Assembly: GCA_021161835.1 (NCBI GenBank)
Contig: JAGGZV010000027.1
Coordinates: 1 to 38,083 of the forward strand
DNA length: 38,083 bases
Direction of reading: 5' to 3'
DNA from: Thermotogae bacterium
Lineage (GTDB): Bacteria; Thermotogota; Thermotogae; UBA12178
Each line of letters opens with the position of its first letter. Within the stretch, counting starts at the first letter, position 1. This document shows positions 7,880 to 18,763 of this stretch, one piece after another. A model generated the notes under the pieces. That model saw nothing but the letters and a program-made list of their open reading frames with translations, had not been told where the DNA came from and made no database searches. The position numbers and the translations under genes were made by a program.

Positions 7880-9347
7880 AACAACGGTGGGTAAAAAAAT
7901 AGCGGAAGCTCTGGATATGAAATTTCTGGATATGGATGAAATGATAGAAATGCGCCACGGGAAGAGTGTAATGAAGATCTTTGAAGATGAGGGTGAAAAA
8001 GTCTTTCGAGAATCTGAGAAACGAATCCTGAAAGAAATAATCTCTGAAGAAGATGGTGTAGTGGTGGCCACCGGTGGTGGTGTGGTACTCGACCCGGAAA
8101 ACAGGGAATTGCTGAAAAAAGAAAAAACTTTTTTTCTAGATGTACCTCTGGAAGAACTCATGATACGTGTGGATCCATTTACACGCCCGTTGATAAAAGA
8201 CGACGTCAATAAACTGAAGAAAATATGGGAAGAAAGAAAAGAACTCTACATGGAATTCGAAAAGATACCCCTTCGAAATCTTAAACCATGGGAAGCTGTG
8301 GCACGGATCTGCATGGAAGTGGTGAATGGCAATGAAATGATCATAGAATCGAACGTTCATCCCCTGATCATCAAGCTGGGGGGATTGAAAAAAGCGAGAA
8401 AATACAGATACGTTTTCACCACCGAAAGAATAGCCAGGATATACGAACCCTATCTCCCGGAAGATTCACTGATATTACCCGATGGCGAAGAAACGAAAAG
8501 CTTTGACTACTTGAAGGTATGCTACGAATACCTCATGGAAAGGAAGATAACCAAAGATGAAACGTTGATCGGAATCGGGGGAGGAGCGCTTACAGACCTC
8601 ACAGGGTTCGTGTCTTCCACTTTCAAGAGAGGGACGGGATTGGTCCTCTTTCCAACTACCCTGCTTGCACAGGTGGATGCCGCTGTAGGTGGCAAAAATG
8701 CGATAAATTTCGGAGGCGTCAAGAACATCGTGGGAACGATCAAAATGCCAGATGAGGTCATCATGGATCCTGTTGTGGTGCTGTCCATGGACGATGACAG
8801 ATTTCGAGAAGGACTGGTGGAAGCATTCAAAATGAGTTTGTTATCCGGCAGAGGATTGGAAATATTCGTAGAAAAGACAACCGAACTCCTGAAGCGGAAG
8901 CTGTCAGCACTCCTCGAAATAGTGAGAATATCCGCTGAGGAAAAGTTGAAAGTGGTGGAAAAAGATCCCAATGATGCGGGGGTGAGGAAAATACTCAATC
9001 TGGGTCACACCCTGGGACATGCCGTGGAGTCCATTCTGGGTATTCCACACGGCCTGGCAGTAGCATGGGGAATTGAAAAGGAAATGGCTTTATTCGTCAA
9101 AAAAGGAATGGTGGAGAAGAAGTTCTATGAAGAAGTCCGCAACGTGCTCGAACGAATTGTGGATTTTTCCTCGTTCGAAAGTGTTAAAGCGGAAGAAGTG
9201 ATGCAATTGGTGGTTAACGATAAGAAAGGATCCAGGACGGGAAAGATTCACATACCGATTGTCGATGGACCGGGGAAAGTGCAGCTCGTGCCCATTGAAC
9301 CGGTTGAATTGATGGAGGTGTTAAGAGATGAAGATACTGGTAATTAA
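7842..9347 (+). CDS. aroKB: bifunctional shikimate kinase / 3-dehydroquinate synthase
   Basis: N-terminal kinase P-loop MRIFLVGMMGSGKTTVGKKIAEAL fused to DHQ synthase (DETLIGIGGGALTDLTGFVSSTFKRG, LNLGHTLGHAVE). ATG 7842 with SD GGAGGAGGT. Confidence 0.94.
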   Translation: MRIFLVGMMGSGKTTVGKKIAEALDMKFLDMDEMIEMRHGKSVMKIFEDEGEKVFRESEKRILKEIISEEDGVVVATGGGVVLDPENRELLKKEKTFFLDVPLEELMIRVDPFTRPLIKDDVNKLKKIWEERKELYMEFEKIPLRNLKPWEAVARICMEVVNGNEMIIESNVHPLIIKLGGLKKARKYRYVFTTERIARIYEPYLPEDSLILPDGEETKSFDYLKVCYEYLMERKITKDETLIGIGGGALTDLTGFVSSTFKRGTGLVLFPTTLLAQVDAAVGGKNAINFGGVKNIVGTIKMPDEVIMDPVVVLSMDDDRFREGLVEAFKMSLLSGRGLEIFVEKTTELLKRKLSALLEIVRISAEEKLKVVEKDPNDAGVRKILNLGHTLGHAVESILGIPHGLAVAWGIEKEMALFVKKGMVEKKFYEEVRNVLERIVDFSSFESVKAEEVMQLVVNDKKGSRTGKIHIPIVDGPGKVQLVPIEPVELMEVLRDEDTGN

Positions 9348-9771
9348 TGGACCAAATCTCAATATGCTACATCTTCGTACGACGGAGCATTACGGTAATA
9401 AATCTTATGAACAGCTGGTCAAACTTCTGAAAACCTGGGGTAGAAAAAAAGAGGTAGAAGTGGAGGTTTTTCAATCGAATCACGAAGGGGAAATAATAGA
9501 TAGAATCCACAGGCTGGACTACGATGCCCTCGTCATAAATCCTGGAGCCTTCACACACTACAGCTATGCCATCAGGGATGCGCTGGAACTGGTGGATAAA
9601 CCCAAAATAGAGGTGCATCTCTCCAACATTCATTCGAGGGAGGATTTCAGAAAAGTGAGCATAACAGCTCAAACATGTGAAGGTGTTATAAGCGGCTTCA
9701 AAGAATACTCATATATACTGGCGCTGGAATACATTGTAGAAAAATATGGATCTGGTGAGCGCATGCCATGA
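9328..9771 (+). CDS. aroQ: type II 3-dehydroquinate dehydratase
   Basis: MKILVINGPNLNMLHLRTTEHYG, QSNHEGEIIDRIH, INPGAFTHYSYAIRDAL, EVHLSNIHSREDFRKVS motifs. Confidence 0.93.
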   Translation: MKILVINGPNLNMLHLRTTEHYGNKSYEQLVKLLKTWGRKKEVEVEVFQSNHEGEIIDRIHRLDYDALVINPGAFTHYSYAIRDALELVDKPKIEVHLSNIHSREDFRKVSITAQTCEGVISGFKEYSYILALEYIVEKYGSGERMP

Positions 9772-9772
9772 C

Positions 9773-12175
9773 TCATACGCCCACCAGATTTATGGTGAGA
9801 CCATCATCCGTGGCATCGACCACTATTCTATGTTTGTTCCCATCTTCCTCCAGATCGAGCAACAACTTTGCCACAGGTGTTACTATTTCCTGTTCTATTA
9901 AACGCCTCAACGGCCTTGCACCGTAAGCGGGGGAATACCCATTTTCCGCAAGATAACTTCTAGCATTTTCCGTAATCTCAAGTTCCACGTTCTTCTCCTT
10001 CAACATCTTCTCGACCTCACGCAGTTGTAAATCCACGATTCTCTTAACGTCCTCCATTCTCAGAGGGTTGAAAAGAACGACCGCATCGAGTCGATTCAGA
10101 AATTCGGGTTTAAAAGTATTCTTAAGTTCCTCATATATGGTTTCTTCATCGAGTTCGGAGCCATTCATAGCAGCTTCGGCCATATAGGCTCCAGCTATGT
10201 TACTGGTCATTATTATTATGGTATTTTTGAAGTCCACAGTGTTTCCTTTACCATCCGTCAACCTTCCATCGTCGAAAACCTGAAGCAGAAGGTTGAACAC
10301 ATCAGGATGTGCTTTCTCTATTTCGTCAAGCAAAATCACAGAGTAGGGCCTTCTGCGCACCGCTTCCGTCAACTGCCCCGCCTCTTCGTAACCAACGTAT
10401 CCGGGAGGAGCACCTATCAAACGAGAAATGCTGTGTTTTTCCATGTATTCCGACATATCCACGCGTATCAACGCTTCCTCACTGCCGAACAGAACTTCTG
10501 CGAGAGTTCTGGCCAGCTCCGTCTTTCCCACACCGGTAGGACCGAGAAACAGGAAAACACCAGCAGGTTTTCTGGGATTCTTCAAACCCATACGTGCTCG
10601 CCGTATGGTATCCGCTACCAGCCGGACAGCTCCTTCCTGATTCACAAAGCGCTGATGTATAATGCTTTCGAGCTCTTTCAATTTTTTCTTCTCCGGTTCC
10701 AACATCTTACTGACAGGTATACCAGTCCACTGTTGCACCACCTGGGCCACGATTTCACCGTCGACTTTCAATTTCTCCTCTTTGTTCACTTCCCATTCCT
10801 TTCTGAGGGCTTCCAGCCTTTCCCGAAGTTCCTGCAACTCTATCTTGAGTCTGGCAGCCTTCTCATAATCGCCGTCAGTAACGGCTCTGTTCATCTCCTC
10901 CATTTTCCTCTGAACTTTCTCTTCCATTTCTCCTATGCTTTTTGGAACGAAGGATGCTTCCAATCGCACCCGCGAAGCTGCTTCATCTATCAAATCTATA
11001 GCCTTGTCCGGAAGAAATCTATCGGTTATGAATCGATCGGCCAGCTGAACGGCAGTTCTCAACGCATCATCGGTTATGAAAACCTGATGGTGTTTCTCGA
11101 AAACCTCCTTAACACCTTTTAACATTTCGTACGCTTCTTCCTGCGTCGGCTCGTTGACCATAACCGGCATGAACCTTCTCTCGAGAGCCTTATCCTTCTC
11201 TATGAAACGTCTGTATTCTTCCACAGTGGTAGCACCTATACACTGAAGCTCCCCACGTGCAAGGGCGGGCTTCATGAGATTTGCAGCGTCCATGGCGCCC
11301 TCCGCACTTCCAGCACCCACAACATTGTGTATCTCATCTATGAAGAGAACGATCTCTCCCGCTCTTTTCTTCACTGCGTCTATTACCCCTTTCATCCTCT
11401 CCTCGAATTCTCCCCTGAGTTTGGTCCCAGCAACCAATCTACCCATGTCCAGGGCAAGCACCTTCCTGTTCCTCATGTAAGCTGGAACGTCTCCCCTGAC
11501 TATCCTATGTGCCAGACCTTCGACTATCGCCGTTTTACCCACCCCGGGATCTCCTATCAACACAGGATTATTCTTGGTCTTCCTTCCAAGGATCTGTATC
11601 ACTCTCTTTATTTCCTCATCACGTCCCACAACAGGCATGAGCTTCCCTTCACGCGCCATGGCGGTCAAATCCACCGTAAATCGTGCCAGAAAATCCGCGT
11701 TCTCTTCTTCAATCGTTTCCCCGCTCTTCCGAAGTTCAAGGATGGCAGAATATACTTTATCCAGGGAAGCCCCATGACGATACAAAACTCTGGCTACCGA
11801 AGTTTCAGGGTGTTTCAACATGGAAAGCAGTAAATGCTCCGTCCCTATTTTTTCATCCTGCATCCTCTTCGCTTCTGCACGGGCTGTCTCTATTATGTGG
11901 CGAGCATCGGGTGTTATGAAAATCTGAACGATACTACCACCCGGGACGGTTACATTCTTGTAATTCCTCATGGAATCGATGACGTCATTTTTCAAAGCCT
12001 CAAGATTCACCCCTATCTTCTCCAGAGCTTCAACTGCCGTGTTTTCACCATCCTCCAAAATTGCCAGAAGTATGTGTTCGCCAGCCATCTGATTCTGCTT
12101 GAATCTGCTGAGTACATCCTGTATCGACATCATGATTTGATATGCTTTTTGGGTGAAATCCTCGGGATTGAACAA
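9773..12175 (-). CDS. clpC: ClpC-type AAA+ unfoldase
   Basis: Two Clp N repeats, two AAA modules ([34 protein letters not shown]) and a short UVR-like middle segment. TTG start at 12175 ([13 protein letters not shown]) fits SD GGAGGTG better than the ORF-track ATG at 12190. Confidence 0.92.
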   Translation of the reverse strand: MFNPEDFTQKAYQIMMSIQDVLSRFKQNQMAGEHILLAILEDGENTAVEALEKIGVNLEALKNDVIDSMRNYKNVTVPGGSIVQIFITPDARHIIETARAEAKRMQDEKIGTEHLLLSMLKHPETSVARVLYRHGASLDKVYSAILELRKSGETIEEENADFLARFTVDLTAMAREGKLMPVVGRDEEIKRVIQILGRKTKNNPVLIGDPGVGKTAIVEGLAHRIVRGDVPAYMRNRKVLALDMGRLVAGTKLRGEFEERMKGVIDAVKKRAGEIVLFIDEIHNVVGAGSAEGAMDAANLMKPALARGELQCIGATTVEEYRRFIEKDKALERRFMPVMVNEPTQEEAYEMLKGVKEVFEKHHQVFITDDALRTAVQLADRFITDRFLPDKAIDLIDEAASRVRLEASFVPKSIGEMEEKVQRKMEEMNRAVTDGDYEKAARLKIELQELRERLEALRKEWEVNKEEKLKVDGEIVAQVVQQWTGIPVSKMLEPEKKKLKELESIIHQRFVNQEGAVRLVADTIRRARMGLKNPRKPAGVFLFLGPTGVGKTELARTLAEVLFGSEEALIRVDMSEYMEKHSISRLIGAPPGYVGYEEAGQLTEAVRRRPYSVILLDEIEKAHPDVFNLLLQVFDDGRLTDGKGNTVDFKNTIIIMTSNIAGAYMAEAAMNGSELDEETIYEELKNTFKPEFLNRLDAVVLFNPLRMEDVKRIVDLQLREVEKMLKEKNVELEITENARSYLAENGYSPAYGARPLRRLIEQEIVTPVAKLLLDLEEDGNKHRIVVDATDDGLTINLVGV

Positions 12176-12198
12176 TTTCTTCACCTCCATGAAGCTAA

Positions 12199-12228
12199 AT
12201 TCGAGGCGGGCCAGAGCCCGCCTCGAAT
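12199..12228 (-). other. intercistronic hairpin between hsp20 and clpC
   Basis: ATTCGAGGCGGGC-loop of 4-GCCCGCCTCGAAT: 13-bp perfect stem; only a short T-run follows on the minus strand. Confidence 0.85.
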
Positions 12229-12668
12229 CATTCTATTTTCACATCTATGACCCTGGGTTTCGAAGACTCCTTCTTCGGTATCTCAATTTTGAGCACGCCC
12301 TTGTCGTAACTCGCCTTTATCTTATCCACGTCCACGTACTCCGGCAGATTCAAAGTCCTCTGGAAGGAACCGTAGCATCTTTCAACTACATGGTAGTTGC
12401 GCTTTTTGGTTTCCTTTTCCTGCTTCTTCTCTCCGCTGATCACCAGCATGTTGTCCTCGACTTTTACCTTTACCTCATCTTTGCTCATGCCGGGTATCTC
12501 AACTTCGACGTAGAAGTTATCGTCGTCCTCGTAGATATCCAGGTCGGGTACGAAATAAGTGGAGCGTTCTCTTCTCTCGGATCTGAAGAATTCATCGAAA
12601 AGCCTATCTATTTCCCTTTGAAGCTCGCGAAAAGGCCTGAAAACGCTCTCCCTCCTGATATCCAACAT
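12228..12668 (-). CDS. hsp20: small heat shock protein, Hsp20/alpha-crystallin
   Basis: Alpha-crystallin core ending GVLKIEIPKKESSKPRVIDVKIE. ATG 12668 with SD GGAGGTGGGA. Confidence 0.94.
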   Translation of the reverse strand: MLDIRRESVFRPFRELQREIDRLFDEFFRSERRERSTYFVPDLDIYEDDDNFYVEVEIPGMSKDEVKVKVEDNMLVISGEKKQEKETKKRNYHVVERCYGSFQRTLNLPEYVDVDKIKASYDKGVLKIEIPKKESSKPRVIDVKIE

Positions 12669-12695
12669 ACTCCCACCTCCATCCACAATTATTTT

Positions 12696-14543
12696 TTACT
12701 TGTTCTCTTCATAATCAGCATCCACGGTCTTGCCACCAGAAGAATCACCGCCACCCTGCTTATCCTCCGTTCCGCCACCTGCTGCAGCTCTCTGGGCACT
12801 CTGATAGAGATACTGCCCTATGGAGGTACTTTCTCTCTGAAGTTCATCGAACAGGATCTTGATACGCTGGACGTTGTTCTCTTCTATGGCTTTCCTCAAA
12901 TCGCCTATCAGAGACTCGAGTTTGGCTTTCAAATCACCAGGTATCTTATCGCCGTATTCCCTGAGAGCTTTTTCCACCGAATATGCCAGATCATCTGCTC
13001 TGTTCTTGAGTTCAATCTCCTCCTTTCTTCTTCTGTCCTGTTCTTCATATCGTTTGGCATCCTGGATGATCCTCTCTATTTCCTCGGGAGACAGTTTGTG
13101 CCGACCTGTCACCACCATCGATTGTTCCTTGTTGGTGGCGAGATCTTTAGCCGAAACGTTGACTATACCGTCACTGTCTATATCAAAAGTTACCTCTATT
13201 TGTGGAACACCACGCGGAGCTGGTGGAATACCCGTTAATCTGAAGCTTCCAAGGAATATGTTTTCACTGGCGATAGGTCTCTCACCCTGATATACCCGCA
13301 CCTCGACTTCTGTCTGTCCATCCTCAGCGGTGGTGAATATCTTGCTTCGTTTGACGGGAATCTTTGTGTTCCTTTCGATTATAGGTTCCATGAGACCACC
13401 CTTTACCTCAACACCTAGCGTGAGGGGTGTAACATCAACGAGAACGAGATCCTTCTGTAATTCGCCGGCCAATATGGCAGCCTGTATCGCAGCACCTATG
13501 GCCACGGCTTCGTCGGGGTTCACGCTCTTGTTCGGTTCCTTGCCGAAGAAATCTTTCAGGAACTTCTGTACCAGTGGCATCCTGGTGGTTCCACCAACCA
13601 GTATGATCTCATCTATGTCGTTCGGTGAAACTCTGGCATCGTTGAGCACCCTCTCTATAGGTTCACGCGTCATCTCTACGAGCTCTCTTGCCAGAGCTTC
13701 CAGCGTTGCCCTGGTCAACCTCGCTTCAAGATGCAGGGGACCACTTTCCTTGGTTGCAGTTATGTAAGGCAAGCTGATATCCGTTTCCAGCTTCGTTGAC
13801 AACTCTATCTTTGCCTTCTCGGCTGCATCCTTCAATCTTTGAAGTGCCTGCTTGTCCTCGCGCAGATCCATTCCATGCTCTTTCCTGAACTGTTCGGCAA
13901 GCCAGTCTATTATCCTTTGATCTATATCATCACCACCAAGATGGTTGTTACCGGCGGTGGCTTTAACTTCCACAACACCGTCACCTATTTCCAGAAGCGA
14001 TACATCGAAAGTACCTCCACCGAAGTCGTACACTATAACCAGCTGTTCACCCTTTGCTTTGTCCAACCCGTATGCTATGGCGGCAGCGGTGGGTTCGTTT
14101 ATGATTCTCAATACATCGAATCCTGCTATTATCCCGGCTTCCTTGGTAGCCTGTCTTTGAGCATCGTTGAAATAAGCAGGACAGGTTATAACGGCTCTTT
14201 TTATAGAACCGGCAAGATAACTCTCGGCGTCTGACTTGAGTTTCTTCAAGATGAAAGCACTTATCTCCTGAGGTGTGTATTCTTTGTCGTCTATCTTCAC
14301 CTTGTAATCCGATCCCATCTTTCTTTTTATGGATCTTATGGTTCTCTCTGCGTTGAGTATGGCCTGCCGCTTCGCTGGTTCTCCAACGATTATCTCACCA
14401 CTCTTGCTGAAAGCGACAACTGAAGGAGTTATACGATTACCTTCAGCATTTGGAATTACCTCAACGGAACCGTCGGGTTTTACATGAGCAACCACAGAAT
14501 TGGTGGTTCCCAGGTCTATACCCACTACGAATTCTTTGGACAT
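12696..14543 (-). CDS. dnaK: chaperone DnaK (Hsp70)
   Basis: [56 protein letters not shown]. Confidence 0.97.
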   Translation of the reverse strand: MSKEFVVGIDLGTTNSVVAHVKPDGSVEVIPNAEGNRITPSVVAFSKSGEIIVGEPAKRQAILNAERTIRSIKRKMGSDYKVKIDDKEYTPQEISAFILKKLKSDAESYLAGSIKRAVITCPAYFNDAQRQATKEAGIIAGFDVLRIINEPTAAAIAYGLDKAKGEQLVIVYDFGGGTFDVSLLEIGDGVVEVKATAGNNHLGGDDIDQRIIDWLAEQFRKEHGMDLREDKQALQRLKDAAEKAKIELSTKLETDISLPYITATKESGPLHLEARLTRATLEALARELVEMTREPIERVLNDARVSPNDIDEIILVGGTTRMPLVQKFLKDFFGKEPNKSVNPDEAVAIGAAIQAAILAGELQKDLVLVDVTPLTLGVEVKGGLMEPIIERNTKIPVKRSKIFTTAEDGQTEVEVRVYQGERPIASENIFLGSFRLTGIPPAPRGVPQIEVTFDIDSDGIVNVSAKDLATNKEQSMVVTGRHKLSPEEIERIIQDAKRYEEQDRRRKEEIELKNRADDLAYSVEKALREYGDKIPGDLKAKLESLIGDLRKAIEENNVQRIKILFDELQRESTSIGQYLYQSAQRAAAGGGTEDKQGGGDSSGGKTVDADYEENK

Positions 14544-14581
14544 ATCATCACCTCCATCATCTCTCCAGACCTTCCACCATG

Positions 14582-14610
14582 ATTATATGGAACCTCCAAA
14601 GGGTTGTCAA
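14582..14610 (-). promoter_or_regulatory. consensus sigma-A promoter TTGACA-N17-TATAAT for dnaK-hsp20-clpC
   Basis: Reverse complement of 14582-14610 reads TTGACA ACCCTTTGGAGGTTCCA TATAAT. Confidence 0.88.
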
Positions 14611-14729
14611 GGCGTTTGAGAATAATATGGTAGGTAAGCAAAATAAGACTTCAGGTCAATTACAGGCTATGACATTATTTTGTTACATAGCTGTATAGCG
14701 ATCTTATGATTAGAATGATAATACGTTCT

Positions 14730-15926
14730 TTACAGAAGGCTTTTCACTTTTTCCAGCACTTCCCGCGGTGTTCTTCCAAACACTCTTATCATGGCTTCCT
14801 TGCCCCAGAAACCCTCGTCCCATATCAAATCAGGCGGGGTTGAAGAAAGCATCACGGTCCTGGAAATTGCCCATTTGAGAGATTCTCCTTCCGCTCTCCT
14901 GATATTTTCGGGTTCCTCTGAACGATCCAGTTTAAATGTTTTGAGCCCCATCTTCCTGGCCTTTTCAACGTATCCAGGCTCGTACCGCACGTTGGTGACG
15001 CAACGAATGTAAGGATATTTTCTCATCATCTCCAGAACCATGCGGGCTGTATGAGAACGCCCCTCAAACGATGGAGAAGAGACGATAATGGCTCTATCCC
15101 TACATAATCGTATTCTTCCGGGAATTTTAGCGACCTCTTCTTCATTCCTGGCCCATGGAAGTGCATAGGAGATGTTCTGACCTACCTCCGGAACAGTTTT
15201 CGGAGCGATTTTCAGAAACTCTTCCAGTATATCCGTCAACTCTTTCAAGGTTGCCCGTTCTATCCATCCACGCAGAATACGCTCGGTTGTGACATAGCCA
15301 TCGGATACTTTCAATACCTCCATCATGAAGCTCATGGCTGACCTAATGGCTTCTTCCGGTGGATAACGCATGGCGAGATATGCAGTGAAAGCCGACGAAA
15401 AAGCACAACCGGTCCCGTGAAAATCACCGTTTACCATGGGGGTTTTGAACTCTTTGCCTCTGTACCTCACCACCACTTCGTTTTCCATCAGATTTTTACA
15501 CGTTACGAGAAAATGCTCTCTTTCTTCTCCCATTTCTTTGTACTCCTCTTCGTTGAGAATGACGTAATCTGCAAAATCCAGGAATTTCTTTACCGCATTG
15601 GGCTTCAGAAAATCGTAGCCCGATGAGGAACGCAGTATAATGTTCCAGACGATCACAGCATGTGGAAATCTGGATCTCAGCATTTTTACAATTTCAGGAG
15701 ATGCCAGACCCACTTTAACGATATCGGGATCATGTAAAAGGGAAAGTTCTTCTTTCAATTCTTCGGGGGTTCGAAAGTACACCTTCTCCACAGCTCTCAT
15801 GTTCTGTACAGTGAATGCCGCGATAACCCCATGAACCTCGTGACCGAATCCAGCTAGAACTTTCACATCCTGAATGAAGCCTGCTCCACCCGATGGATCA
15901 AGACCCGAAACGATCAGTACCCTCAT
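14730..15926 (-). CDS. thiDN: HMP/HMP-phosphate kinase fused to ThiN-type thiamine-phosphate synthase
   Basis: N-terminal ThiD ([23 protein letters not shown]...GDFHGTGCAFSSA) plus C-terminal ThiN-like domain (VPEVGQNISYALPWARNEEEVAKIPGRIR...NVRYEP). Confidence 0.9.
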   Translation of the reverse strand: MRVLIVSGLDPSGGAGFIQDVKVLAGFGHEVHGVIAAFTVQNMRAVEKVYFRTPEELKEELSLLHDPDIVKVGLASPEIVKMLRSRFPHAVIVWNIILRSSSGYDFLKPNAVKKFLDFADYVILNEEEYKEMGEEREHFLVTCKNLMENEVVVRYRGKEFKTPMVNGDFHGTGCAFSSAFTAYLAMRYPPEEAIRSAMSFMMEVLKVSDGYVTTERILRGWIERATLKELTDILEEFLKIAPKTVPEVGQNISYALPWARNEEEVAKIPGRIRLCRDRAIIVSSPSFEGRSHTARMVLEMMRKYPYIRCVTNVRYEPGYVEKARKMGLKTFKLDRSEEPENIRRAEGESLKWAISRTVMLSSTPPDLIWDEGFWGKEAMIRVFGRTPREVLEKVKSLL

Positions 15927-16672
15927 CCCAAACCCCTCCAATACGACAAAAGTTTGTCCAGTCCCTCACATTCGGGAGTTGCCTCCAGCACAAAATCCAC
16001 ATCGAAGGAACGTATAAATTCCAATATCTTTCTGAACATCTTCCTTTCCCCCCAGGGAGCATGATGGCATTTGATGTAGCTGATCGGATCTGCATAATAT
16101 ATGTGAAATTCTTCGATGAACTCCGATAATCTTTCTATAAAATTGATCGGATTGAACCCGTACATTTCTGAGTCGAGAAGAAGGTGTCCTATATCCACAC
16201 ACATCCCCACACCAGTTTCCGTCAGGAAAAATCGAAAATCGTCAGCACTATGAAAGCAGACGTTTCCGTACACGTTTTCCACACGAATCCTCATAATTCT
16301 GGAAAGTTTCACAACATGAGCAACAACTTCATTCCATAAAATCCTCCAATCTTCATCTTGATGCGCTGTTGGAAAATGTATCACCATGTATTCAGCTCCC
16401 AGAGTTCTGGCAATATGTGCACATATCTCGTTCACGGAAAAAGTTCGATCACGCTTTTCGGGATCCAGAGAAGTGGGAGAAGGGTGAGAACCGTACGACA
16501 ATATGAAGGGTGCATGCACACCGAATGGTCTGGCTTTTCTCTTCAGAAAATCCACCACGACTTCAAGATCTGCAGGCTTGAAAAAACCAAGTTCGTAAAG
16601 CTCTGCTTCGGGGAGCATATCGATGAGCTCCACCGAGCTCCGTATTAAACTGGTCGAAACTCCTCTGCGCAC
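15923..16672 (-). CDS. sugar phosphate isomerase/epimerase-like TIM barrel (AP endonuclease 2 superfamily)
   Basis: [30 protein letters not shown]..., [26 protein letters not shown]. Overlaps thiC and thiDN, so operonic. GTG start at 16672 inferred. Confidence 0.75.
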   Translation of the reverse strand: MRRGVSTSLIRSSVELIDMLPEAELYELGFFKPADLEVVVDFLKRKARPFGVHAPFILSYGSHPSPTSLDPEKRDRTFSVNEICAHIARTLGAEYMVIHFPTAHQDEDWRILWNEVVAHVVKLSRIMRIRVENVYGNVCFHSADDFRFFLTETGVGMCVDIGHLLLDSEMYGFNPINFIERLSEFIEEFHIYYADPISYIKCHHAPWGERKMFRKILEFIRSFDVDFVLEATPECEGLDKLLSYWRGLG

Positions 16673-17952
16673 AGATAATCCTCCACTATTTTGAGCGCAC
16701 AAAATGGACCACACATTGAACAACCTTTATCAACATATGGTCTTTTTTCTATCTTGTAGCGTGCTCTTTCACTGTGTACCGCCAGTGAAAACATTTCATC
16801 CCAATCGAACCTTTTTCTGGCCTGAGCCATCTTCTTTTCCAGCTTTATGGCGAAAGGATGTCCTTTCGCCACGTCCGCCACGATCGCGGCTATTTTCGTG
16901 ACGATAACCCCTTCCTTCACATCCTCCATTGTTGGAAGTGAAAGATGCTCTGATGGTGTAACGTAACAAAGAAAATCGGCTCCATGATAAGCAGCCAGCG
17001 CGCCACCGATAGCAGCGGCTACGTGATCGTATCCAAGGGCTCTGTCGGTTGGTAAGGGACCAAGCAGGAAAATCGGCGCGCCCGAAGTGATTCTTTTCAT
17101 GAGTTTCACGTTCATCTCTATTTGATCCAATGGCACGTGACCGGGCCCTTCCACCATAACCTGGACACCTCTTTTGCGCGCCCTCTCCACCAGCTCACCC
17201 AGTATGAAGAGCTCTTCCAGCTGCTGGGGATCCGTGGCATCCATGACGGCTCCTGGACGCATGGCATCGCCAAGACTCAACGTCACATCGTATTCCCTCG
17301 CCATATCCAGTACTTCATCGAAGTACTTATAGAAAGGATTCTCGGCGTTATTCACTATCATCCATCCTGCTATTATCGCGCCACCCCGACTGACCATCTT
17401 AAGAATCCTTTTTGAATCTTTTAGATAACGAAGGGAACGATTCGTGACACCCACATGTATGGTCATGAAATCCACGCCATCCTCCGCATGTTGTCGAAAA
17501 AGTTCAAGAAAATCAGCTTCCGAAAACTCAACCACTTTCCGCCCTGTTTCCAGAGCTCTTACAGCGGCATCGTATATGGGAACCGACCCAACGGGTACTG
17601 GGAGCATTTCCACCATCCGTTGTCTTATTTCCCTGGTTTTCCCCCAGGTTGAGAGTACCATGACCGCATCCGCACCGGCTTCAACAGCGATTCTCGCTTT
17701 CTTAAGTTCTTCCTCCATCGAAGAATAACCGTAAGACGTTCCCACGTTAACATTCACTTTCGTCAAAAAGCCTTCACCTATCACCCGAGGAGCTTTCACA
17801 AAATGTCTTTTGTTCCGCGGAAGCACGGCTTTACCCGCTTTAATGGCATCAATTACCTTCCCGATATCCACACCTTCCAGTTGCGCGGCCTCCCTCATTT
17901 CTTCTGTCAAAGTGTCACTTACAGCAGCTTCTAACTGTGTCACTTTTTTCAC
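16645..17952 (-). CDS. thiC: phosphomethylpyrimidine synthase ThiC
   Basis: [36 protein letters not shown]-terminal Fe-S motif CSMCGPFC. Confidence 0.96.
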   Translation of the reverse strand: MKKVTQLEAAVSDTLTEEMREAAQLEGVDIGKVIDAIKAGKAVLPRNKRHFVKAPRVIGEGFLTKVNVNVGTSYGYSSMEEELKKARIAVEAGADAVMVLSTWGKTREIRQRMVEMLPVPVGSVPIYDAAVRALETGRKVVEFSEADFLELFRQHAEDGVDFMTIHVGVTNRSLRYLKDSKRILKMVSRGGAIIAGWMIVNNAENPFYKYFDEVLDMAREYDVTLSLGDAMRPGAVMDATDPQQLEELFILGELVERARKRGVQVMVEGPGHVPLDQIEMNVKLMKRITSGAPIFLLGPLPTDRALGYDHVAAAIGGALAAYHGADFLCYVTPSEHLSLPTMEDVKEGVIVTKIAAIVADVAKGHPFAIKLEKKMAQARKRFDWDEMFSLAVHSERARYKIEKRPYVDKGCSMCGPFCALKIVEDYLCAEEFRPV

Positions 17953-18694
17953 CCAGCCTTTCGGAAACGATCTTTGCTATTTTCAACCCGGAGAGAACCA
18001 TTCCACCAAATATCGGCCCCATCCTCGGGCCTCCATGTACGGCGGTGGCTGCCATGCCAGAGACCAGAAGTCCCGGATATATCTCACGGGTGTTGTCAAC
18101 AACGAACTTTTCAGCGGTTTCAGCATTCATCGGAAATTCCACCTTGACTTCCAAAAGTCCCCTCCTGGCCAGAAGATTGACGACATTTGCAGGATGACCG
18201 GTGCTGTCCACAACGAAATTCGACTTTACGGTTATGGGATCAACGTGCAGTTTCTGGGTTCGCACGGGTCCCCAATTCACCACGACACCGCAAACTCTGT
18301 TGTGATGAACCGCCACATCTTCAACAGTCACGTTATTGAAGATCACCACGCCTTTCTTGGTTGTATTGTATATGAGCGCAGAGGCAAAATGCACAGAATC
18401 CACGATGATATGTTCATCCTGCTGCCTGTAATGCACCTGAAGCTCGTTCAAATAATCCTCAAGATCCCGCTCGAGTATGATCTCGTTGAACATCATTCCT
18501 CCACCCCATATTCCCCCGCCTGGTACATTTCTCTCCTCGAATATTGCCGTCTTGTAGCCAGCTTTGGCGAGTTCATAAGCAGCCACCAGGCCACTGGGGC
18601 CGGCACCCACTACCGCCACATCGAGTTCCAGATTATCCAGGAGTTTCGTGAAGAATCCCTCGACGATACCCTTGGATATCAGAACATCCCACAC
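17915..18694 (-). CDS. thi4: Thi4-family thiazole synthase
   Basis: [80 protein letters not shown] start 18694 downstream of SD AAGGAGGT; the ORF-track extension crosses the riboswitch. Confidence 0.92.
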   Translation of the reverse strand: MWDVLISKGIVEGFFTKLLDNLELDVAVVGAGPSGLVAAYELAKAGYKTAIFEERNVPGGGIWGGGMMFNEIILERDLEDYLNELQVHYRQQDEHIIVDSVHFASALIYNTTKKGVVIFNNVTVEDVAVHHNRVCGVVVNWGPVRTQKLHVDPITVKSNFVVDSTGHPANVVNLLARRGLLEVKVEFPMNAETAEKFVVDNTREIYPGLLVSGMAATAVHGGPRMGPIFGGMVLSGLKIAKIVSERLGEKSDTVRSCCK

Positions 18695-18710
18695 TTTTTC
18701 ATACCTCCTT

Positions 18711-18742
18711 TTTAAAAAATAAATCCCTCCATCGACGGAGGG
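18711..18742 (-). terminator. expression-platform terminator of the TPP riboswitch
   Basis: Minus strand CCCTCC-GTCGAT-GGAGGG followed by ATTTATTTTTT. Confidence 0.8.
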
Positions 18743-18763
18743 AAAATCTATGCTTTCGATACC

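Noticed and set aside
10307-11122. 271-aa plus-strand ORF
   Set aside because: Antisense shadow of clpC, with no recognisable motifs; clpC coding is unambiguous.
12153-13238. 361-aa plus-strand ORF
   Set aside because: Antisense to hsp20 and dnaK; shadow ORF from codon bias.
17810-18715. 301-aa plus-strand ORF
   Set aside because: Antisense to thiC and thi4; no family features.
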